Positions 1 through 7,960 of a DNA stretch of 14,207 nt are shown here, in pieces. The notes beneath the pieces are model-generated. The model was not told the origin of the DNA. It saw only the letters and a list, made by a program, of their open reading frames with translations, and ran no database searches. Made by a program: the position numbers and the translations under genes. Numbering within the stretch: position 1 is the stretch's first letter; each line of letters begins with the position of its first letter. Origin of the DNA: an uncultured Muribaculaceae bacterium (GTDB lineage Bacteria > Bacteroidota > Bacteroidia > Bacteroidales > Muribaculaceae); NCBI GenBank assembly GCA_947173755.1, contig CAMWGM010000017.1, positions 1-14,207 on the forward strand, given 5' to 3'.

Positions 1-587
1 GGGAGAGTTGTCCGGTCGGAAGGAAGACCTGAAGGTTTATAGAGGTCGGCCATATCCTGAAACGTAAAATCGGGATTGAAGGATGCGTTTTCTCCATCTC
101 GCTTCGACAAGGGTGTCGTAACGGCATAACAGTAACTCAGGTAGGTGTTGAGATTGTGGATTATCGAGGGCACAGTGAGACGCAGTTTTTCGGTTTCCTG
201 CTTTGTGTGGAGCAACCGCTGTTTTTCGGCCTCAGATTCGAGATCGATCTCCGATTTCATCGACCCGACAGCATTGAGGAAGAAGCCGAGGAAAATCAAT
301 CCACACATAACCTCGATGGCGGTCACAGCCTGAGCAAGACCATGCGCCGGAGTATAGTCGCCGAAACCGAGGGTCGTGATAGTGACGATACTATAATAGA
401 GCCACGAACCGAAATCAGTGTACCCTCCATCCGGAATGCGGAACTGGCCGTCGGGCAACCATGAATAAATCAGGGCGAACACCGGAACAAGACAGATATA
501 TAGACCGATCCAGACGATCGGACGGATGTTTGACACGACATGGAAATAGTGACGGATGCGGGCAGAAAGATGATGGAGGATATTCAT
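1..587 (-). CDS. Two-TM potassium channel family protein (partial, runs off left edge)
   Basis: Reading the complement from the ATG at 587-585 gives 195 codons that stay open to the window edge, so the C-terminus is missing. The product has a hydrophobic helix at about residues 23-43, a pore loop with the K+ selectivity filter TLGFGD at 72-77 (preceded by SIVTITT), and a second helix at about 88-108. This is the 2-TM/pore plan of the ion-channel (Ion_trans_2) family. A charged, probably helical stretch (about 111-140, rich in Glu, Lys and Gln) follows, then a cytoplasmic region I cannot assign. Expected role: inner-membrane K+-selective conductance. The filter makes the channel call strong; gating mode is unknown. 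The gene is divergent from the M18 aminopeptidase gene across 161 bases. Its own promoter is not obvious: TATAATTG on the - strand near the start is only a weak -7 match. Confidence 0.85.
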   Translation of the reverse strand, partial: MNILHHLSARIRHYFHVVSNIRPIVWIGLYICLVPVFALIYSWLPDGQFRIPDGGYTDFGSWLYYSIVTITTLGFGDYTPAHGLAQAVTAIEVMCGLIFLGFFLNAVGSMKSEIDLESEAEKQRLLHTKQETEKLRLTVPSIIHNLNTYLSYCYAVTTPLSKRDGENASFNPDFTFQDMADLYKPSGLPSDRTTL

Positions 588-674
588 AACGGGATGTTTT
601 TCAATTATAACGCGACAGAAATGTCATTGGTTCGTCAGGGCGTGAAAAGTGAATGGCAGGATGAAGTGTGTTGA

Positions 675-706
675 TTTGGCGGATTTTGCGGATTTCATTA
701 ACTTTG
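675..706 (+). promoter_or_regulatory. Bacteroidota-type promoter of the M18 aminopeptidase gene
   Basis: TTTG at 675-678, a 20-base spacer, then TAACTTTG at 699-706 match the Bacteroidota primary sigma consensus (TTTG, 17-23 bases, TAnnTTTG). Transcription would begin a few bases after 706, giving a leader of about 35-40 nt before the ATG at 749. The same TAACTTTG box precedes pckA. Confidence 0.7.
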
Positions 707-748
707 CGCTAACGAAAAACATTCACCCTCATTACACTCACAACAATC

Positions 749-2056
749 ATGAACTCCGAGATAATCGCCAATGCAAAGGCGCTGATGAGTTTTCTCGACC
801 GCAGTCCCGTGAATTTCCTTGCCGTTCAGACAGTTTCGGAAATGCTCGATGCAGCCGGTTTCCAACGGCTTGCCCCGGAAGATCCCTGGACTCTCGAGCC
901 TGACGGACGTTATTACATGACGGTCAATTCGTCGGCACTCTTCGCTTTCATAGCTCCCTCGGCCCCCGCCGATCCCGCCGCAGGATTCCGCATCATCGCG
1001 GCACACTCCGACTCCCCCACGCTCCGCATCAAACCCAAGGCCGAAATGAGGGTTGACGGACTTCTCAAACTGAATGTCGAGGTCTATGGCGGCCCGATAC
1101 TCAACACATGGTTCGACCGGCCCCTCTCGCTCGCCGGCCGTGTGGTGGTCAGAGGCGAGTCGCCTCTCCATCCCCTCAACCTAACGGTGTGCTTCGACCG
1201 CCCGCTGCTCACAATTCCCAATCTCGCTATACATTTCAACCGTCAGGTGAACGACGGCTACAAGATTTCGGCACAGAAAGACATGCTCCCGATCGCCGCT
1301 ATCGTCGGTGACAAACTCGACACCGACGGCCGTCTGCTGCGCCTCGTGGCCGATGCGGTCTACGCGCGGCCCGAAGACATACTCGACTTTGACCTGTCGC
1401 TCTACGACACCACACCGGCATGCCTGCTCGGCCTCGACGATGAATTCCTTCAGTCAGGCCGTCTCGACGATCTCGGAATGGTGCATTCCGCCCTCACCGC
1501 GCTTCTCGACTCTGACGGGCCGTCCGACCAGACCCGCGTGATGGCGATTTTCGACAACGAGGAAACAGGCTCGGGCACCAAACAGGGAGCCGCCTCACCT
1601 GTACTCGCGCATCTGCTCGAAAGAATCACGGGTTGTCTGGGAGGCACACGCACCGACTGGCTCCGCGCCATTCCCGCCTCGTTCATGATCTCAGCCGACA
1701 ATGCTCACGGTTTCCACCCGAATTACGGCGAGAAATATGATCCCACCAACCATCCGCGACTCGGAGGTGGCCCCGTGATCAAGATCAACGCACGCTGCAA
1801 ATATATGACCGATGCCGACTCGGCAGCAGTGTTCCGCGCCATCTGCGAGCAGGCTGATGTACCGTGTCAGTATTTCGTCAATCACAGCGACGTGGCGGGA
1901 GGTTCCACCCTGGGAAATATCCTTACATCCTCTATTCCGCTACGCGGCGTCGACATGGGGGCTCCGATATGGGCGATGCACTCCGTGCGCGAGACAATGG
2001 CCACAGCCGACCACACTTACACCATCCGCGCATTCCGCACATTTTATAATCTCTGA
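749..2056 (+). CDS. M18 family aminopeptidase (aspartyl aminopeptidase-like)
   Basis: This 435-aa product is a full-length M18 zinc metallopeptidase, a family that releases N-terminal residues (often acidic) from peptides, as a large cytoplasmic homo-oligomer. The expected metal and catalytic landmarks are all present: HSDSP at 86-90 (His86), RLDD at 238-241 (Asp240), DNEETGSGT at 269-277 (Glu271/Glu272), SADNAHGFHPN at 315-325 (Asp317), and MHSVRE at 410-415 (His411). The ATG lies about 40 bases after a good Bacteroidota promoter, and the N-terminus (a helix, then SPVNFLAVQT) is typical of the family, so the start is secure. There is no signal peptide. It appears to be a single-gene unit, because a strong hairpin follows the stop codon. 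Substrate preference cannot be told from sequence. Confidence 0.95.
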   Translation: MNSEIIANAKALMSFLDRSPVNFLAVQTVSEMLDAAGFQRLAPEDPWTLEPDGRYYMTVNSSALFAFIAPSAPADPAAGFRIIAAHSDSPTLRIKPKAEMRVDGLLKLNVEVYGGPILNTWFDRPLSLAGRVVVRGESPLHPLNLTVCFDRPLLTIPNLAIHFNRQVNDGYKISAQKDMLPIAAIVGDKLDTDGRLLRLVADAVYARPEDILDFDLSLYDTTPACLLGLDDEFLQSGRLDDLGMVHSALTALLDSDGPSDQTRVMAIFDNEETGSGTKQGAASPVLAHLLERITGCLGGTRTDWLRAIPASFMISADNAHGFHPNYGEKYDPTNHPRLGGGPVIKINARCKYMTDADSAAVFRAICEQADVPCQYFVNHSDVAGGSTLGNILTSSIPLRGVDMGAPIWAMHSVRETMATADHTYTIRAFRTFYNL

Positions 2057-2066
2057 ACCGCGGTTC
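2055..2066. repeat. Perfect 12-base palindrome at the aminopeptidase stop codon
   Basis: GAACCGCGGTTC is its own reverse complement and overlaps the TGA stop (2054-2056). It lies 15 bases before the hairpin at 2082-2115. It could be a protein-binding site or chance; no partner copy was seen in this window. Confidence 0.5.
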
Positions 2067-2081
2067 GACAATATTTCACAC

Positions 2082-2115
2082 TGCGACGACGTTATTGATG
2101 CATAATGTCGTCGCA
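2082..2115 (+). terminator. Strong hairpin between aminopeptidase gene and porT-like gene
   Basis: TGCGACGAC (2082-2090) pairs with GTCGTCGCA (2107-2115). The stem continues through a G-U pair (2091 with 2106) and TTAT/ATAA (2092-2095 with 2102-2105). The result is a 14-bp stem with a 6-base loop, followed by TTCTTT. It is well placed to terminate the aminopeptidase transcript. The apparent ATG of the next gene (2105-2107) lies inside the 3' arm, so it could instead or also control translation of that gene. Confidence 0.6.
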
Positions 2116-2851
2116 TTCTTTACATATTATCACCCGATTTCTTCTAAGGAAACTGTTGCTGATTGTCGTGCTGTTCGGTGCCGGGAATGTCTCTGCGCAG
2201 CAACTCAACGACAAACTTGTCAACCGTCCTTATGCTGACATGCGCCGCTTCCATCTCGGATTTTCGGTCGGAGTCCACGCACAGGACATCACCTTCGTCC
2301 ATAATGGACTGATAAACGACAACGGCGAGCAGTGGTTCATGGAGCAACCGTCGTTTTCGCCAGGATTCTGCGTGAACGGTCTGATGGATCTTCGTCTCGG
2401 TCCGCTGCTCAACCTGCGGTTTACTCCCGGAATGTATTTCGGAAACCGGGACGTCACTATGCTTGACGTCACAACAGGCTCCACAGAACGTCAGAACCTG
2501 AAATCAGCCCTGGTGGTGCTTCCGGTCGATCTCAAATTCTCGGGATGGAGGATGAGGAATGCCCGACCCTACGTGACCGCCGGCATTATGCCGACCTTCA
2601 ACGTAACCCATCACAACGGCGACTTCCTGCGCACCAAGCCTACCGACTTCTATATCACCACCGGCCTTGGTTGTGACTTCTACCTTCCATATTTCAAATT
2701 TATCCCGGAGGTGAAATTCTGCTTCGGTCTGACTGATGTCATCGACCATAAACGTCCGGATCTTGAGGATGAACCCGAAATGATGAAAATCACCCGTTCG
2801 CTCAAGCGTGCCGTCTCGCGCATGGTGGTTCTCACCTTCTACTTCGAATAA
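2105..2851 (+). CDS. porT: PorT-family outer-membrane beta-barrel protein (T9SS)
   Basis: The product is 248 aa with a signal peptide: basic RFLLRK (11-16), hydrophobic core 17-28, likely cleavage after SA at 30-31. The mature part opens with RPYADMRRFHLGFSVGVHAQDITFV, close to the start of PorT barrels as I recall them (a short leader, then FH-GF-LG-N-D-F). It then runs as alternating beta strands to a terminal aromatic (VLTFYFE), as outer-membrane barrels do. PorT is an integral outer-membrane protein needed for T9SS function in Porphyromonas gingivalis. Position three bases ahead of porP supports a secretion role. The only ATG start (2105) is buried in a hairpin; an in-frame TGA at 2096-2098 rules out a longer ATG start, and a downstream non-ATG start is possible. 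It could instead be a generic OmpA-like barrel of the same fold. Confidence 0.72.
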   Translation: MSSHSLHIITRFLLRKLLLIVVLFGAGNVSAQQLNDKLVNRPYADMRRFHLGFSVGVHAQDITFVHNGLINDNGEQWFMEQPSFSPGFCVNGLMDLRLGPLLNLRFTPGMYFGNRDVTMLDVTTGSTERQNLKSALVVLPVDLKFSGWRMRNARPYVTAGIMPTFNVTHHNGDFLRTKPTDFYITTGLGCDFYLPYFKFIPEVKFCFGLTDVIDHKRPDLEDEPEMMKITRSLKRAVSRMVVLTFYFE

Positions 2852-2854
2852 GCC

Positions 2855-3868
2855 ATGCAGAAATTCCTTCGACTTACAGCCGTCCTGATCGTGGCTCTTC
2901 TCCCCGTGATGAAACTCAGCGCTCAGGGCGACGCTCTCCTGACCAACGCATGGGCTATCCCCACCTATTATAATCCGGCCGCCGTAGGCGACACCGACAA
3001 CATCCGTCTCCGTGGGGGCATGCGTGCCCAGTGGATCGGAATTGACGGCGCACCACTCACCTTCGTAGGAGCCGCCGATATGCCGTTCAAATTTCTTGAT
3101 AAAAAATGGGGCGTGGGTGCAGTGGTTCAAAGCGAGAAGATAGGATTGTTCCGCAATCTCACGGCCGACCTTCAGTTCGGCTATAAATTCAAACTCCTAC
3201 GCGGGACGTGGACTTTCGCAATCCAGGCAGGTCTGCTCAACGAACAGTTCCGCGGCTCGGAAGTCTATATTCCTGACGACGATGATTACCACCAGGGCAC
3301 CGACGATGCTATCCCCATGCGCGATGTCGGAGGAAATGCTCTTGATCTCGGAGTCGGACTGCGCTACTCCCGCCCCCGTTTCAGTGTCGGAGTCTCGCTG
3401 CTCCATGCCAATAACCCCACCGTCACTTTCAGCGGTGAAAACGGCGAGCAGATTTCGGGAGGTACATCGGGCTCGGATGGGGGAACTGCTAAAAAATATC
3501 AATTTACGGCCAAGCGCATGCTCTATTTTGACGCATCAGGCAATATCCCGGTGAAAAACACGTTATTTGAATTGATGCCGTCACTGATTGTGCGCAGCGA
3601 TTTTCAGTTTGTCGACGCCCAGGTCACGGCCCGTGCGCTCTACAACAAACTGTTCTCGTTTGGAGTGGGATACAGATGGGACGATGCCGTTTCGGTGCTC
3701 CTCGGAGCCCAGCTGAAGGGCTTTTTCATAGCCTACAGTTACGACTACCATCTGAGCCATATATCCCGCGCATCGTCAGGCAGCCACGAAGTGGTAGCCG
3801 GCTATAAACTCAAGCTCGATTTCAGCGAGAAAAACCGCAACCGCCACAAAAGCATCCGCCTTATGTGA
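2855..3868 (+). CDS. porP: PorP/SprF family type IX secretion outer-membrane protein
   Basis: The product is 337 aa with a signal peptide (hydrophobic 8-18, cleavage after LSA at 21-23). The mature N-terminus carries the family hallmark YYNPAAVG (38-45), followed by RLRGGMRAQWIGIDGAPLTF and repeated amphipathic strands typical of a barrel. Length is usual for PorP/SprF. PorP is an outer-membrane component of T9SS, associated with the PorK/PorN ring and, in related proteins, with anchoring or export of particular cargo. The start follows the porT-like stop by three bases, so the two genes are probably translationally coupled. porK follows after 54 bases, matching the porPKLMN order known from P. 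gingivalis. Confidence 0.9.
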   Translation: MQKFLRLTAVLIVALLPVMKLSAQGDALLTNAWAIPTYYNPAAVGDTDNIRLRGGMRAQWIGIDGAPLTFVGAADMPFKFLDKKWGVGAVVQSEKIGLFRNLTADLQFGYKFKLLRGTWTFAIQAGLLNEQFRGSEVYIPDDDDYHQGTDDAIPMRDVGGNALDLGVGLRYSRPRFSVGVSLLHANNPTVTFSGENGEQISGGTSGSDGGTAKKYQFTAKRMLYFDASGNIPVKNTLFELMPSLIVRSDFQFVDAQVTARALYNKLFSFGVGYRWDDAVSVLLGAQLKGFFIAYSYDYHLSHISRASSGSHEVVAGYKLKLDFSEKNRNRHKSIRLM

Positions 3869-3922
3869 GGAAGCGACTCTCCTCAATAACCTCAACCTCA
3901 ACCCAAAGGCTAAACACACGAT

Positions 3923-5362
3923 ATGACAAAAATATTCCACATCCTCATCTCTGTCGCCCTGCTCGTCATGGCAGTCAGTTGCGCCACAGGTTCGCGTTCG
4001 TCGATGGGCGGCGAAGTGACCGGCGTAGGCGGTACCTCCTGGGCCGAGCCTACCCCTTACGGCATGGTGCTCGTCGGACGTGGCTCAGTCAAAATGGGTC
4101 CGGCAGCCGACGACTCCCTCTGGAACCTCCGCGCCGACGCGCGCGGCATCAGTGTCGATGGCTTCTGGATGGACGAGACCGAGGTCACTAACTCGAAATA
4201 CAAGCAGTTTGTGTTCTGGGTCCGCGATTCCATCATCCGCGAGCGTCTCGCCGATCCCCGTTACGGCGGCAATGAGGAGTTCCGCATCGAAGAGGATCGT
4301 GAAGGAAATCCCATCACCCCTCGCCTCAACTGGGCGAAGGCAATTCCCTGGCGCAACGCCAACGAAGATGAGCAGCGCGCGATCGAGAGCCTCTACCGTA
4401 CTAATCCCATCACCGGTGTGCGCGAACTCGACCCCTCGCAACTCAACTACCGTTACGAGATCTACAACCACACCGAGGCCGCGCGCCGTCGCAATCGTCT
4501 CGACCCGAGCCGCCGCGAGTATAACACCGACCGTCCGACCCCGACAACAAATCCTACCATTTCGAAGGACACCGCTTATATAGATGACGACGGCATGATC
4601 CGCCGCGAGACCATCACCCGTCCCCTCTCGAGCGAATATGACTTCCTCAACACCTATATCGTCAATGTTTATCCTGACACCACTGTCTGGATCAACGACT
4701 TCGACAATGCCTACAACGAGCCTTACGTCCGACTCTATTTCTCTCACGGAGGCTACAGCGAGTATCCCGTTGTCGGCGTAAGTTGGGAGCAGGCCAACGC
4801 ATTCGCCAACTGGCGCACTGACTTCCTGCGCCGTTCGCTCGGCAAGGAAGGTGTCTACATCGAGCCCTACCGTCTGCCGACCGAGGCCGAATGGGAATAC
4901 GCAGCCCGCGCCGGAAAGAGCGAGAACATGTATCCCTGGGAGGGGGATCTTCCCCTGACCGAGGATCAGGGTTGTTTCTATGCCAACTTCAAGCCTCAGG
5001 AAGGTAACTTCGTGCAGGACGGACAATTGATCACCTCGCGCGTCGGCACCTATGCGCCCAACGACTTCGGTCTATATGACATGGCCGGTAACGTCAGTGA
5101 ATGGACCTCGACAGCCTACAACGAAAGCGTAGGCCGTCTTACCTCCGACCTCAATCCCGAGTACCGGTATGATGCAGCCGAGTCGGATCCCTATAAGATG
5201 AAGCGCAAGATCGTGCGCGGCGGTTCATGGAAAGATGTCGCCCACAATGTCCGCTCTGACCTCCGGATGTGGGAATATCAGAACGAACAGCGTTCATATA
5301 TCGGCTTCCGCTGCGTCCGTTCTCAGATAGGGTTTGCCAAAGGCACCAAAGTAAAGAAATAA
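3923..5362 (+). CDS. porK: PorK/GldK T9SS ring lipoprotein (FGE-sulfatase fold)
   Basis: The product is 479 aa with a lipoprotein signal: hydrophobic 7-17, then lipobox AVSC with the lipidated Cys at 20. The remainder is a formylglycine-generating-enzyme-like domain: GMVLVGRGSVKMGP (47-60), DETEVTNSKYKQF (84-96), YPVVGVSWEQANAFANWR (281-298), YRLPTEAEWEYAARAG (316-331), GLYDMAGNVSEW (383-394), VRGGSW (431-436) and GFRCVRS (461-467). A long insertion at about 105-265, including YPDTTVWINDF, is characteristic of PorK/GldK and not of enzymes. The stretch after VRGGSW lacks the catalytic cysteines of true FGE enzymes, so a structural role is expected. PorK forms, with PorN, the ring attached to the periplasmic face of the outer membrane. 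Length is close to known PorK. Confidence 0.95.
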   Translation: MTKIFHILISVALLVMAVSCATGSRSSMGGEVTGVGGTSWAEPTPYGMVLVGRGSVKMGPAADDSLWNLRADARGISVDGFWMDETEVTNSKYKQFVFWVRDSIIRERLADPRYGGNEEFRIEEDREGNPITPRLNWAKAIPWRNANEDEQRAIESLYRTNPITGVRELDPSQLNYRYEIYNHTEAARRRNRLDPSRREYNTDRPTPTTNPTISKDTAYIDDDGMIRRETITRPLSSEYDFLNTYIVNVYPDTTVWINDFDNAYNEPYVRLYFSHGGYSEYPVVGVSWEQANAFANWRTDFLRRSLGKEGVYIEPYRLPTEAEWEYAARAGKSENMYPWEGDLPLTEDQGCFYANFKPQEGNFVQDGQLITSRVGTYAPNDFGLYDMAGNVSEWTSTAYNESVGRLTSDLNPEYRYDAAESDPYKMKRKIVRGGSWKDVAHNVRSDLRMWEYQNEQRSYIGFRCVRSQIGFAKGTKVKK

Positions 5363-5398
5363 CCGCTCATTCTCTCACTCCATAGACCAGACAGTGCT

Positions 5399-6295
5399 AT
5401 GTCAACCAATCAGATAAAAGACTACATACAGACTATGCTCACCTGGGAGGGCGGGCAGCGACTCTTCAACTTCGCCTACTCCATCGGAGCGGCAATCGTA
5501 ATCTGGGGAGCGCTCTTCAAGATCCTCCACCTTCCCGGCGGCAACACCCTGCTCTGCATCGGTATGGGCACCGAGGTGCTTATGTTCATCATCTCGGCCT
5601 TCGATCGTCCTCCCAAGGAATATAAGTGGGAGGATGTATTCCCCGAACTCGATGGAGGCGAACCCTCCGCCACCGGTAGTCGTCCTGCGCAGGGAGGATC
5701 GGTGCAGGTGGTTTCAGGGACACCCGTGCAATCTGCCGAACCACTTCTTCCGGGACTTTCGCCGGCCGCTTCGGCATCGCTCACCGACAGCATTTCGCGC
5801 ATGAGCGCAGCCGCCGACCAGATGTCGCAACTGGCCGATCTGGCCACCGCCACCCAGACATTCCTCTCGCAGATGACCGCTATAGCCGACTCAATGACCC
5901 GTCTGCAAGCCACCACCGAGCAACTCAACGCCGTCTCCTCCACTCTTCTTCAGGCATATTCGGCCATCAGCCAGAATTCCGACGCCGTCTCGGAGAACTC
6001 GCGTGGCTATGTCAGTTCCATGGCCGATCTCAACCGCAACATCGGCGGCCTCAACACTATCTACGAAATCCAGCTCAAGAGCGTTGCCACGCAACTTGAC
6101 TCGATCGACCGCGTCAACCGCGGCATCAAGGATATACGCGACATGTATGAGAAGAGCGCGTCGCAGAGTGCGCGCTACTATGAAGAGACCGAGAAGATGG
6201 CCCGCAACATGCAGCAGCTCAATTCGGTCTATGAGAAAATGCTTTCGGCAATGACCGCCAACATGTATCGCCCGGGCGCATCAGTGCAGCCCTGA
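5399..6295 (+). CDS. porL: PorL/GldL T9SS motor inner-membrane protein
   Basis: The product is 298 aa with two N-terminal helices, at about 23-41 (NFAYSIGAAIVIWGALFKI) and 51-66. The second helix holds GTEVLMFIISAFD, in which Glu59 matches the conserved membrane glutamate of GldL implicated in proton coupling (Glu49 in Flavobacterium johnsoniae). After a Gly/Pro/Ser-rich linker (about 85-125) comes a long helical, coiled-coil-prone region (about 128-285), which is cytoplasmic in known GldL. With PorM it forms the proton-driven rotary motor that powers T9SS export. The start is 36 bases after porK. The N-terminus is about ten residues longer than typical before the first helix. Confidence 0.95.
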   Translation: MSTNQIKDYIQTMLTWEGGQRLFNFAYSIGAAIVIWGALFKILHLPGGNTLLCIGMGTEVLMFIISAFDRPPKEYKWEDVFPELDGGEPSATGSRPAQGGSVQVVSGTPVQSAEPLLPGLSPAASASLTDSISRMSAAADQMSQLADLATATQTFLSQMTAIADSMTRLQATTEQLNAVSSTLLQAYSAISQNSDAVSENSRGYVSSMADLNRNIGGLNTIYEIQLKSVATQLDSIDRVNRGIKDIRDMYEKSASQSARYYEETEKMARNMQQLNSVYEKMLSAMTANMYRPGASVQP

Positions 6296-6355
6296 GCCTC
6301 TCTCTCCATCACACATCAAAATTCCTTTCCCAACAATTAATCTCACCACAACAGC

Positions 6356-7921
6356 GTGTCAGAATCAGTAGTACGCCTTTCGCCCCGCCAGAGGATGATC
6401 AACCTCATGTATATCGTCCTCACAGCCATGCTGGCGCTCAACGTTTCGAGCGATGTCCTCGACGGCTTCGTACAGGTCGAGGATGGTTTGGCGCGCTCAA
6501 ACGCAACCGTCGGACGCCGAAACGACGCTGTCTATTCCCAACTCCAGCGTCTCACCGAGCAGAATCCCGAAAAGGGTGGACCCTGGCTCGAGAAGGCGAC
6601 CCGTGTGCGTAACGAAGCCGACCATCTCTATGCTTTGGTCGATTCGCTCAAACTTGCAATCGTGATCGAAGCCGACGGTAAGGATGGCGATGTCCACGCT
6701 ATCAACCGCCGCGACGATCTCGAGGCTGCCTCAGTGGTGATGCTGGGAGTGAAAGACCCCAAGGGTCAGCTCCTGCGCGAAGGGATCGACTCCTACCGCG
6801 ATTTCATCGTCTCCCTCCTTACAGATTCGGCAAAGAGCGCCAGCATAGCCGACGCACTTTCCACCTCCCCCATCCGTCTTCCCGGTACTGTCAATCCGCG
6901 TCCGTGGGAGCAGGCAAAATTTGAGAACCAGCCCGTTGTGGCGGCCGTCACCCATCTCACCAAACTTCAGAACGATATCCGCTTCGCTGAGGGTGAGGCT
7001 CTGAGCAATCTTCTCTCGGCGGTAGACGCCGGCGACGTCCGCGTCAACGAGATCAATGCCTTTGTCATCCCCCAGAGCCGGATGGTGATGAGAGGGGGTA
7101 AATATTCAGCCAACATCGTTCTGGCAGCCGTCGATACCACAGCCCGTCCTGCCATCTTTATCAACGGGCAGCAACTGTCGGGTTCGGATGGTCTGTATGA
7201 GTTCGCCACCTCCAAGACCGGAAATTTCGATTATTCCGGTTATCTCGAAGTGACCCACGGCGACGGCTCCTCGACCCGTCATCCCTTCTCGTCATCTTAT
7301 ACTGTCATGGAGCCTACCGCTACCGTTTCAGCCACCATGATGAATGTATTATATGCGGGTATCAACAACCCTCTGAGCATCTCGGTACCCGGTGTTCCGA
7401 CGTCGAACGTGTCAGCCACAATGACCAACGGCACGCTGACCCGCAACGGCGACACATGGATAGCGCGACCGACTAAGGTGGGTGATAACGCCGTCATTAC
7501 TGTTACTGCAACAATCGACGGACGCCAGCAGACCGTCGCGACATCGACATTCCGTGTGCGCAAACTTCCCGATCCTACAGCCTTCATCGCTTTCTCCGGC
7601 GCCAATGGGGCCAAGGAAAGATATAAAGGAGGAAAACCATTCTCAAAGACGCTTCTGGCGCAGGCTCCGGGTATATCGGCCGCCATCGACGACGATATGC
7701 TCAACATAGACTTTGAAGTGTTAGGTTTCGAAACCGTCTTCTTCGACCAGATGGGCAACGCCCTTCCGGAACTTTCGCAGGGTGCATCTTTTTCAGCCAA
7801 ACAGCGTGAGCAGTTCAAGCGCTTGTCGCGCGGCAAGCGATTCTACATTTCCCGCATACGCGCCAAAGGTCCCGACGGTATCACCCGCGAACTTTCGCCC
7901 GTAGAGGTCATCGTCCAGTAA
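6356..7921 (+). CDS. porM: PorM/GldM T9SS motor shaft protein, GTG start
   Basis: The product is 521 aa. The N-terminal block LSPRQRMINLMYIVLTAMLALNVSSDVLDGF (8-38) is diagnostic of GldM: a short cytoplasmic segment and a single membrane helix (about 15-31). The rest is periplasmic; in solved family members this consists of a helical D1 domain and three Ig-like domains forming a dimeric shaft that reaches PorK/PorN. The start codon is GTG at 6356-6358. No in-frame ATG precedes LSPRQ, and the first internal Met (residue 14) would delete that conserved motif, so the GTG is well supported. Length agrees with the family. Spacing to porL is 60 bases and to porN 39. Confidence 0.95.
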   Translation: MSESVVRLSPRQRMINLMYIVLTAMLALNVSSDVLDGFVQVEDGLARSNATVGRRNDAVYSQLQRLTEQNPEKGGPWLEKATRVRNEADHLYALVDSLKLAIVIEADGKDGDVHAINRRDDLEAASVVMLGVKDPKGQLLREGIDSYRDFIVSLLTDSAKSASIADALSTSPIRLPGTVNPRPWEQAKFENQPVVAAVTHLTKLQNDIRFAEGEALSNLLSAVDAGDVRVNEINAFVIPQSRMVMRGGKYSANIVLAAVDTTARPAIFINGQQLSGSDGLYEFATSKTGNFDYSGYLEVTHGDGSSTRHPFSSSYTVMEPTATVSATMMNVLYAGINNPLSISVPGVPTSNVSATMTNGTLTRNGDTWIARPTKVGDNAVITVTATIDGRQQTVATSTFRVRKLPDPTAFIAFSGANGAKERYKGGKPFSKTLLAQAPGISAAIDDDMLNIDFEVLGFETVFFDQMGNALPELSQGASFSAKQREQFKRLSRGKRFYISRIRAKGPDGITRELSPVEVIVQ

Positions 7922-7960
7922 ATTTACGAATTACAATTCCTATTCCAACGCCATCCATAT

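Noticed and set aside
156..464. + strand frame of 102 codons at the left edge
   Set aside because: Antisense to the potassium channel gene, whose selectivity filter is unmistakable.
681..698. Short direct repeat GCGGATTT in the aminopeptidase upstream region
   Set aside because: Only two imperfect copies; most likely chance around the promoter spacer.
2504..3130. 208-codon - strand frame spanning the porT-porP junction
   Set aside because: It lies across two supported + strand genes and its translation shows no domain or signal.
4085..5026. Long - strand open frame (313 codons) opposite porK
   Set aside because: It is fully antisense to the well-supported PorK lipoprotein, has no family resemblance, and is explained by the C-rich third codon positions of porK.
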